From Elymus sibiricus (lineage: Eukaryota > Streptophyta > Magnoliopsida > Poales > Poaceae): 64,000 nucleotides of DNA. A program made the position numbers and the translations under genes. Below, in pieces: positions 55,869 to 64,000 of this stretch. Position 1 is the first letter of the stretch; each line of letters opens with the position of its first letter. The notes below the pieces were generated by a model that saw only the letters and a list, made by a program, of their open reading frames with translations, was not told the DNA's origin and ran no database searches. Location: positions 236,755,366 through 236,819,365 of the forward strand of contig CM077676.1 in the NCBI GenBank assembly GCA_039707655.1. The letters run 5' to 3'.

Positions 55869-56291
55869 GTAATCTTTCCTCCCGCATTGCCATAGTTGAT
55901 TTAAGTTGCCAAGTTAGGGCGCTTGGATTCAGAACTGCTCCTTTCCATATCTCTGTTCTTAGGGTAGTTCTTACCGATGCTATTTTCTTCGATTTATTTC
56001 ACCGCGGTAGATCTTTAGGAATCACTAGGATTTGACTTGTACGGTTTGTAGATCTTCCTCGTACTTGTTTTTCCTTGACCTAGGGTTCATGTGTAATTAT
56101 TCGAAAGATTTGATAGCTATCAACCTGGCTAGAATTTTTCTGTGGCTAGCTTGTAAAATCTATCGATGATATCTTTTTGTACTACCATGAGTTCCTTCTT
56201 GGACTCCCTCAAAATCATTTTCGTTCAAAATCTTTCTGTGCATGCTTATGACCCTACCCCTGTTTTCCCTCGTATCTATTCTATTTCACAG
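55869..56291 (+). other. Putative 423-nt leader intron of copia B ORF2
   Basis: GTAATC donor and TTCTATTTCACAG acceptor, T-rich interior, ending 7 bases before the ORF2 ATG at 56299. The layout (TATA, leader exon, T-rich leader intron, ATG) is that of many plant genes. Splicing is not shown. Confidence 0.45.
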
Positions 56292-56298
56292 GTTGGTC

Positions 56299-59200
56299 AT
56301 GGCACAGAGTTCGCAAGAGCATTCAGATTCTGAAGAAAATTTGCCTCAGTTTCCATCAAGGTCTGAACGAATGAGAATGACTGGAGGAGGAAAATCTTCG
56401 AAGCCACCCAAGGCTCCGAAGAAGAAACAAGAGTTTGAACCCGAAGAAGATGATGAGGAAATTCCCTCTGCTCACAGTCAGCCCGAGGATGAATTGGTCA
56501 CAGACGCCCTAACCATCTTCTCTGATGGAAATCCTAAAAAGGGTGGTCGCGGAAGAGAAAAGAATACCACTGCAAAAATGTCTGATCCTGATAGTTACAA
56601 AACTCCACCAGGGGGTGAATCAACGACAGACCACAACAACAGGCTTCAAAGAATTCGGCGCCACTGGGCAGGCAAATGGTACAGATATGAAAATGTTCGC
56701 AAGAAGTACCAGATTCTGTTTGCTTTCACACCACCGTGGAACGGCTGCATTGCGGAAAACTGCATTGGCCTCGATGATGAAAAAGTCAGACCACCACAGC
56801 CTTTGAATGCTCACCCCGACTCCCTCAAAACCATCGCTGATTTTCCCAAGGAAGTGGCTAAGAGGGCGAAGGCCAAAGCTATGCGTGATGCTAGGGAAGC
56901 GAAGAAAAACCAAGTTGAAGCGAAAACCGTCGCGCTGACCCAGCAAGACGTACAGAAGAAGAAGGATCGTGCATCTGCTTCCAAGGGAAGCAAATCTAGG
57001 AAATCAGTTTCCCCTTGTGCACCTCGAAAGAAAACTGTTGCCAAGAGAATCAAGAAGGCAGTCTCTGGCTCGTCTGATGAGTCATCCAGCGAAGATATCC
57101 CTGATGAAATTCCACTGTATGATCAACTAGCCATTCTCAACAAGCCATCCGAGAACCCCTCTCCAGTGAAAGTTTTACCCTCTCCAAGGAGATCACCAAG
57201 GCATGCACCCATTCCCTTCACTGACAAACCTTCGGGTTCTGCAGCTCTGAGAACTTTGACACACACTGCAACGAAAAGGAAGCTGCAGTCTGAAGAAAAA
57301 GCTGATGTATCTGCTAAGAAGACCAGGCTCACTGTTCCTGCTCCCACAGAGGAACAAAAGTATGATTTCAAGTTCATGATCGATGTAATTGACAGTGCTG
57401 CATATGATGCAAAATCTGATGATGTGAGCGGTCTGGGACTGCCCGATGATGTTACTGAAATGGTAACGAAGCATTTCATCGAGCTGAGGAAAATCTCCAA
57501 GAAGCTAAATAAAGCTGTCAAAGATAAGCAAGCTGTCGAGAAAATGAGGAGTGAGGCCAAAACTGAATCCGAAAGAAAAGATCTGAACAAAGAAATAGTT
57601 GAACTCACCAAGGTTCTCGGTGTCATGCGTAATGAGAAAATTGATTGGCACTCGCATTTGCACATGGAAGTAGCTCAGTTGTGTGACGGAAGAAACGAGG
57701 AGATTGACCGCAAGGCAGATCTTGCTCGAAGAAGAATTCAAGAAGAAAAACGTCAGAAGGCTAGGGCGAGAATCAGCAAACCAAAATAAAACAAAGACCG
57801 CCACCTTCAGAATGTTGCTGCTGATCCTATTCCACTGAACTCCAGTGCACCCTTGCAGCAGGTTCCACTATCTCCACCTCATGAAGATGAACCTATGTAG
57901 CAAGCTAGCACTGTGGAGGTTATCATTCCAGCTCCGGTGGTCCAAGAACAACTTGATGTTGTTGACGTTTTCCTGGAAAAGACTGATGAAGAAAATGCTT
58001 CGCTTAAGCAGCAAGCCCCAGTTGATGAGACTGATGAGGAAATTGAAGTTGAGAAGGCAGACCCATTAAGAACATCGCAAGCAGAGCCCTCCAAACCAAG
58101 TAAGGAGGAGAATGACAAGATTAAGGGGGAGCTATATGCTTCCCGTGAGAAAACAACCCCGGTCGCATCATCTGGTGCCCCTACTCAGATGGATGATGAT
58201 CCTGCTCCTCTTACCGGTGCACCAAAGTTGGTAGAGGAAGAAAAGAAATCTGATGAGCCGATGGCTCGAGAAGTAATTACACCACCAGTTGTGTCTCAAG
58301 CGTCTGAGAAAGAGGTCGTTGTGCCTCCAACCGAAGAAAGTACAAAGAAAGAAAAGGCCCTTGTGCCCAAAAGCCAGAAAGCCGCTGAAGGAGTTCCGGC
58401 GAGCAAAAATGATAGTCAGTCAAGTTCTTCGAAGAAATTTGTACAAGAAAAGTCAAGGTTGCCATGTGCTCCTCTCAAGCCCATTGAAGAAGGTGTACCT
58501 GCACCTGATGACATTCGGACCCGGTTTATGGCCGATGAAGAACAACTGAGAAACCCCTTGGAAACCTACCCTTTGTTTCCTATCGATGATGGCCCGAATG
58601 GTCCAGCTTTCAACGAGCAGTTTCATCATTCGAAACTTGCATTCTTTGGGACCAGCCCATATGATGGAGTAAGAACTTCCCTGTCACCAAGATTCTGGAC
58701 GAAGGAACAGGCCGTGTACTTTGCTCGCATTCTGTACTGCAAGAATCGCATCTTCAGGCACAAGATTCTGGATTTTGCAGAGCTCGAAAGTTTACCTTGC
58801 TTCCATCAAACCATCGAGCAGATTGAACAACTCTTCCTGAAGAGCTTCCTTCGTTTAAATCATGGCTGGAATCGTGAAGCAATTCTTCAGTTCTATGCCA
58901 CTCTTTATATCTCAGGGGACTTTGCAAATAGCAGTACTTGGATCCTCGAATGGATGACCGAAGAAGAAAAGATCAAATGTTTGGCTGACCAGTTCTTAGC
59001 ACTGTTGAATCTTCCTCGGTGCGAATTTGATGCAACTCGCGAACACAGACTACACTGCTGGGATGTATCCGAAGCCAAACTTCATATGCTGATGGACCCC
59101 AAACTTGTTGGTGATGAATGCACCGAAGCAAATCCTAAGAATCTGGCCTATGAGAACAAAGTATTGTTCTATATCCTCTGCAACTCTCTCACGCCAACAA

Positions 59201-60051
59201 ACAGGCCAGAAACCATTCATGGCATCATGGCAAATGCTCTTCAAGCAACAGCTCATGGCATTCGGTTTGACATTCCGGATCTTTTCATTCGCAACTTGGC
59301 CTATGCAGCTGATAGTCCTCAAGCCTTGAAGCCATATGCACCATGGGTCATGTTTGCTATTGAGCAGCTTATTGAGAAAAAGTTTCTCTGGCCACATGTC
59401 CCGAAAGTTTACATTCCACCAGTCCGGGACACTCTCCAAATCGGAAAGAACATCGGCAAAGGGAAGACACCTATTGATGCTATTGCCTCTGCCTCTGCTA
59501 AAGCTCCGAAGGTCAAGAAGGCAACAGTCGAAATCCCTCGTGAAGAAAATCCCTCACTGTATGAGATTTGTCTTCGCACTCAGCAAGCCCTGGAAAGTCA
59601 CATTAAGCTCGACCGCAAAGTAAAACTGGATATGATGGCTAAGATAAATTTGCTTCACAATTATGCTCGTCAAGCTCTTCTATATGAGAAAGAACAAAAG
59701 AAGCGCTCGTGGACCCTTCTGCGCAAGCATTATTCTCGCAAACAACTATCTGCCAAGGGTATCGAGAAAGAATATGATTATCTGGAGCTGTTTGAAGTTC
59801 CTCGCATCTGAAGGCAAACCCCAGTGCTTCCTCAGCGTTCCGCCTCCACCGACCTGCTGTTTGTTGAACCAGATGATGAACTTGAAGACACAGCAGACAC
59901 ATTTATATTCAAGCCAGATGCACCTCGCGTTGCTACTCTCGAAGCTGATCCCGAAGCCCATGTTGCGACTCCAACTCCTGCTTCGGCCTCGACCGTTGCT
60001 CGCTCTGCTTCGCCGAACAGTTCGAGTACTGAGGATTCTTCGGACGAGTAG
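56299..60051 (+). pseudogene. Copia B ORF2: ~1250-codon protein of unknown function, three premature stops
   Basis: One frame from ATG 56299 (MAQSSQEHSDSEENLPQF) to TAG 60049-60051, broken by TAA 57787, TAG 57898 and TGA 59809, each explainable by C to T. The N-terminal third is basic and Ser/Lys-rich (KSRKSVSPCAPRKKTVAKRI) with a segment containing RRHWAGKWYRYENVRKKYQI. A coiled coil spans about 57470-57780. An acidic/Pro linker (57900-58500) follows, then a helical domain (58500-59450) with FDATREHRLHCWD, NRPETIHGIMANAL and FDIPDLFIRNLAYAAD. That domain recalls the 'putative plant transposon protein' (Transposase_32-like) family, by memory. No protease, integrase or polymerase motif. Nuclear localisation is plausible from the basic clusters. 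Confidence 0.7.
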
Positions 60052-61097
60052 TTCCTCGCATGCATCCTCTTTCCTTTTGTTGACACTTGTTGACAAAAGG
60101 GGGAGAAGAACATCGAGAGATAGATAAGCGGGTTATTTGCAGGGTGTTTCCGTTCGCCAATTGCTTTTCAGTCGAACAATTTGGTTTCGGTGGTTGAACT
60201 CTTTGCTTTTGGTCGTGGAACTTGGTCTCACCGCCTGTGGTGTTGGTATACTGCGTCGTCATGTACCGTTAATAACCCCTGCAATGCTATATTTGCTTCC
60301 AGTTATCTGTTTGCAGGTGCTATCGAAGGCTTACTTCCTTGCAATGATTATCCTCGATACTTATCTATCGTGCAAGGTTAAGTGAAAGCATTTCAAGGAG
60401 GATTGGAAATGATGTTTCTCTAAAAGAGATATCTCACTTCTTGAAACTACATGCATCTTCCACTTAGATATACTCATATGATTATCTTTCACTATCTAAC
60501 GATGCAGGAGAAGAAAGGTTGCTTCAGAGTAAATTTACTCTTGATTCAAAAGAGAACTATCTGTCTATGATATACTCCTATGATTATCTTTCTATCTGTC
60601 TCATAAGCTGTTTTTCCTCGCATATTTCTATCATATCATCCTTGTTGCAGGAAAACCTACTCCGAGCAATATACTTGTGATTCCCTTGCTCTGATTTTCT
60701 TCGAATATCTAATTTGCAGGGAACCTATATCTCGTGTGGATTCAAACTATGTTCTGAGAAAATCTTCATGGCTTATCCATTGCCACAACTCACTATCTAA
60801 CAAATCTATTTCAAAGGTTGTGTGTGGCAGGAAATACCTTAGACACCGTCGAGTGCATTGGATGAAACTACGAATGAGATCATCTGTCAATGTCACTCAT
60901 ACGAAGATTCACCTCGCTACCTTTCAGTTTATCTTCTATGCATACTCTAAGTCAGAATGATGCATACCTTCAGGGGGAGCGTGCTTCATCTTCGTAATTA
61001 TCTCTCGTCTTTCATTATCCTTCGCATTCCATTTCATTCTTTCATCTATCTTTCGATGTGTTCTGTTTTGTCAACAATCGTCCAAAAAGGGGGAGAT
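60052..61097 (+). other. Copia B 3' non-coding region and polypurine tract
   Basis: T/A-rich with scattered TTGCAGG words and a partial duplication (GATATACTC.TATGATTATC at about 60467 and 60570). A first GGGGGAG-like tract occurs at 60099-60105, and the PPT AAAAAGGGGGAGAT ends at the 3' LTR (61098). No gene supported. Confidence 0.65.
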
Positions 61098-62614
61098 TGT
61101 TGGTGCAATATTTGCCCTCTTGTGTTTTGGAGATTGTTGACAGAAACAGGCATGGACTGATTTGTTTGCTAGTGCACACAGAGAGAAATAGTCCATGCAG
61201 TGCCGAAGAGAATGCTGTCTCCGGTGTCAAGTTCGAGGAACTTCACCGAAGAATATCTGCACAGCAGAGAAGAATGAGCTACATCTATTGAAGTCATGTA
61301 GGCGAGAAGATTGATGTGAAGGAGTTAACCCCTCGAAATTTGTTGCTGACACGAAGCAATTGGTTCGGTGATTCTGTCCGAAGAAAATTGACTGCACCGA
61401 TAGAAGTCGAAGACGAAGTGAAGACATAGCATACATCTCGTTGTTCTTCTCTCATTTATTTGAGTCATAGGACCTCCGTACTATTAAGAGGGGTATAGGT
61501 TCTCGGAGCTTAGATCCACTGTGATGCTTAGCCCAAACCTATGCGAGACTGAGAGAAATCTCTTTATGCTTCAAATGATTACCTGCCAGCAGAAGACGTT
61601 GTTCTTCGGTGCTGCAGGAGATATCTTTCGAACTGAGGAGTTAGCACTACTTGCTCCACAAGGAATGTTACCGTTGTGCTCAATTTCCGACCGTTGGACT
61701 CGTGTCGTTCGGCCATTGGCTGCTCCACATGTCCAATTTGGTCTTTTCCCATTACGGAAGGCTGCGGCTATAAATAGCCACCCCGCTCCAATGTTGCCCG
61801 TTGGCTGCTCTGCTTAAGATTTCTGAGAAGATTGATTGAGCATCCCCTCTCTGAGTGATTTGAGTTTAAGATCCACCGAGAGAAAATCAAGAGCCAAAAC
61901 TTAGACAGTGGTTGAGCATCACAGTAGTTCTGAGTTAGAGTTCTTGTACCTATTACTCTTGAGAGCTGCGCACTCTCTAGACGGATATGTGTCGGCTCGA
62001 GTGTTGAAGAGTTGTTGTCTTCACCGAGCAAGATCTTCAGCAACCAAGAGTCATTGTGGTTTGCGAAGAGGTCTGTCGAAGGTTTGGAGATCGCCGACAA
62101 GTATCTACCACGAGTGAAATCAACTGGAGTCTGATCAGCTCCTAGTTGAAGGAGAATAGTGCAAAGAGAGTTTATCTTCTGTGTTAAATCACAACCCCTC
62201 CAACCAGACATAGTCCTTTGGCAGAAGGGCGAACTGGTCTACCAAATTCATCTGTCGCCATCGAGCACCACTGGTTCACTCTACTTTACTGCATTTCCTA
62301 CAACAGTTTACTTTCGTGCTCTGTGTCGATAGTTTATCTGATCTACTATAGTTCATTACTCATCATTTGCTTTCTCATCATTCATTTATGTCGTCTCAAT
62401 CTAATTTATTTCTCTTCACACTTCTACATGTTAGCGTGATTTCATTCGGTGCCGTATCCATTCACCTCGTCAATATTATGCGTGCATTTCCCTCGCAGTT
62501 CATACCTTGTTTTCCCTCATGCTTCTGCATCTGTTCGAATATCGCATTACCATCATAATTGTCAAACCTGTGATATTCTATGCTCGAACTTTTATTGCTC
62601 CCTACATCGATAGA
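61098..62614 (+). repeat. 3' LTR of copia B, truncated
   Basis: Colinear with 31863-33380 of the 5' LTR and ends in CATCGATAGA at 62614, where minus-strand gypsy A sequence begins. The last ~150 bp, including the CA terminus and the TSD, are missing. Confidence 0.85.
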
Positions 62615-62666
62615 GCTTGGTGGCCTTCTCATAGAACTTGTCCTTGGACGAGCTTGGTGGCGACAT
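62615..62666 (-). pseudogene. Gypsy A accessory ORF, N-terminal piece
   Basis: ATG at 62666 (minus) encodes MSPPSSSKDKFYEKATK, matching MAPPISSKDKFYEKVMN of gypsy C. It is cut at the copia B junction; about 130 middle codons are absent from the window. Confidence 0.75.
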
Positions 62667-62739
62667 GGCGATCTAGATCTGTCAAAAAAACAGCTCGAAA
62701 CAAGAACAGAGGAGAAACTTGCGATACGGTGATCAAAAC

Positions 62740-62885
62740 ATCGAGGAGTATATATATTGAATTTTTATCTTGCAGAAGAAGTATTCGGGAAGAAAACGAA
62801 GTCGTGAAGGTGCACGAGGGGCCCACAAGACATCTGGGCGCGCCTAGGGGGTAGGGCATGCCCTGTTGTCTTGTGGTCTCCTCGT
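62740..62885 (-). promoter_or_regulatory. LTR-promoter-like module in front of the gypsy A accessory ORF
   Basis: Minus-strand order: hairpin (about 62821-62876, arms CCACAAGAC and GTCTTGTGG outside GGCGCGCC/GGCATGCC), then ATATATATACTCCTCGATG (62745-62757 region), then the accessory ATG at 62666. Same layout and spacing class as 51631-51762 in gypsy C. Confidence 0.45.
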
Positions 62886-62989
62886 GGACCCTCTCGGTTG
62901 TTTCTTATTTTTCTATTTTTTTATATTCCAAAACTGACAGAAAATATTTTTACGGAATTTTTGGAGTCGGTTTACTTACCGTATCACAT

Positions 62990-64000
62990 ACCTACTCCTT
63001 TTTCAGGATTCTGGAGTGGTCCGGAAGGTCTCTTTTAGATGTTCCTCCGGTGTAATTGTTTGAATAATATTGGTTTCAACGTTAATGGGGGTACCTGCAA
63101 TATAATGTTTAATTCTCTGCCCATTAACAACCTTCGAACTAGTCTCATCGACGTTATTGATCTTGACGGCTCGAGAACGATAGAGCAACTGGATAACTAG
63201 CACTGAAAATCGTCTTTACATCGAAACCTAGCAACCTTCATTCCTGCTTTTCCGTCTTGCCTTTGCTACTTGAGAGAATGCCTTTGACCGAGCAGCTCTT
63301 CCATGCCTTGGAGGAGTTGGTATCAAAGAAAGACAGCTGTATAGAAAGAAAAGGAACCACTTCTATTTTCTTAAGTATATGAAAAATAGCTTTTTGGTCC
63401 CTTTCGTCCAGAGGTTAGGGCGGGAATGCTGCTTGGAAAGACAAAGAAATAGAATACCTCCTCGACGATGTATGGCCCTTCCCATTTGGAAAGAAGCTTG
63501 CCTGCAAAATGTCTAAAACAAGAATTGTACAATAGAACTTGATCACCGATATTAAATTCTCGTTTTTGAATTCTTTTATCATGCCATCTTTTAACTTTTT
63601 CTTTAAATAACTTGGCATTTTCACAGGCTTGCGTCCTCCACTCATCCAGAGAGCTAATATCAAATAACCTCTTTTCACCGGCAAGTTTGAAATCATAGTT
63701 AAGTTCTTTAATTGCCCAATAAGTTTTATGTTCTAACTCGAGAGGTAAATGACATACTTTTCCATAGACCATTTTATATGGTGACATACCCATAGGATTT
63801 TTATAAGCAGTTCTGTATGCCCATAGTGCATCATCAAGTTTCTTAGACCAGTTCTTCCTAGATCTTTTAACAGTCTTTTGCAAGATTAATTTTATTTCTC
63901 TATTGCTCATTTCTACTTTCCCACTAGACTGAGGATGATAAGGTGATGCGATTCTATGCTTTACACCATATTTAGCTAAGATTTTATGAAATGCACCATG
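62990..64000 (-). pseudogene. Gypsy A integrase C-terminus, interrupted
   Basis: Minus strand from the right edge: [74 protein letters not shown]. The frame then breaks at about 63452 and resumes at about 63185 (AVKINNVDETSSKVVNGQRI...TPEEHLKETFRTTPES). The intervening ~265 bp are foreign. The catalytic part lies beyond 64000. Confidence 0.75.
63185..63452. other. ~265-bp foreign insertion in gypsy A integrase, possibly mitochondrial DNA
   Basis: Absent from gypsy C at the matching site. ATAG occurs at both edges (about 63180 and 63449). The plus strand holds GTCCCTTTCGTCCAG then AGGTTAGG at 63397-63419, resembling the 5' end of plant mitochondrial trnE as I remember it. No ORF or TIR seen. 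Confidence 0.4.

Larger units (their letters stand above)
31863..62614 (+). mobile_element. Copia B: gag-only copia element with a large extra ORF and internal promoter
   Basis: 5' LTR 31863-33526, primer site TGGTACCAGAGC (33529-33540), ORF1 33594-36098, gypsy C inserted at 36295, then a promoter-like leader, ORF2 (56299-60051), a polypurine tract (AAAAAGGGGGAGAT, 61084-61097) and a 3' LTR from 61098. Nothing resembling protease, integrase, RT or RNase H is present between the LTRs, apart from gypsy C and copia D, so it must be mobilised in trans. The 3' LTR is truncated at 62614, about 150 bp short, where gypsy A resumes. Confidence 0.85.
28771..64000 (-). mobile_element. Gypsy A: Athila-like element split by copia B; continues past the right edge
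   Basis: Two pieces form one minus-strand element: 3' LTR and 3' internal DNA (28771-31862), and integrase C-terminus plus accessory-ORF start (62615-64000). The accessory ORF is cut at the copia B junctions: its first ~17 codons are at 62615-62666 and its last ~24 at 31788-31862. LTR ends and layout match gypsy C, so the two are the same family. Between them lies copia B with its own nested cargo. The 5' half and 5' LTR lie beyond 64000. Confidence 0.85.

Noticed and set aside
63397..63419. A functional tRNA-Glu gene
   Set aside because: Only about the first 23 bases resemble trnE; the anticodon arm, T arm and acceptor partner are missing.

Overview
The window is nuclear DNA from a large-genome grass, most likely a Triticeae cereal or relative (wheat, Aegilops, barley). 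One intact multi-exon host gene sits in a sea of nested LTR retrotransposons. The evidence is long copia and gypsy LTR elements stacked inside one another, LTR ends that look Triticeae-like, a GC-rich grass-type first exon with GT-AG introns, and a chloroplast envelope transporter as the only clear host gene. Lineage names are from memory of these families; nothing was searched.

Layout. (1) 1-9960: a decayed minus-strand copia element (TE1, 5' LTR 4654-6150) inserted in a minus-strand gypsy element (TE2, LTR 9469-9960). (2) 9961-13037: remnant of a CACTA-type transposon carrying a broken GRF-zinc-finger-like gene (10498-11217, minus) and a solo copia LTR (11394-12811) flanked by a perfect TGGCG duplication. 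(3) 14067-26337: a four-exon gene for a plastidic dicarboxylate (glutamate/malate) translocator of the DiT2/DCT type, 556 residues, apparently intact. Intron 1 (5.3 kb) holds a pol-less gypsy derivative and an antisense LTR remnant. Intron 2 (4.8 kb) holds a 2630-bp hAT-like element with 8-bp target-site duplications. (4) 26784-28770: tandem repeats and unclassified DNA. (5) 28771-64000: a four-level nest. Gypsy A (minus, Athila-like, continues past the right edge) is split by copia B (31863-62614, plus). B is split by gypsy C (36295-55397, plus, TSD GCTGA), and C is split by copia D (39559-48396, minus, with an open 1312-residue polyprotein).

Most unusual features. Copia B has a long gag-like ORF1 closely similar to that of TE1, but no protease, integrase or reverse transcriptase. 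In their place it carries a second reading frame of about 1250 codons, preceded by what looks like its own Pol II promoter (TATA box, leader, 423-nt leader intron). Gypsies A and C carry an accessory coiled-coil ORF in the env position. In front of it is a copy of an LTR-promoter-like module, a long GGCGCGCC hairpin followed by a TATA run, and the hairpin stem shows compensatory changes between the two elements. The premature stops examined in the decayed elements can be explained by C-to-T or G-to-A transitions, as expected of methylated repeats.
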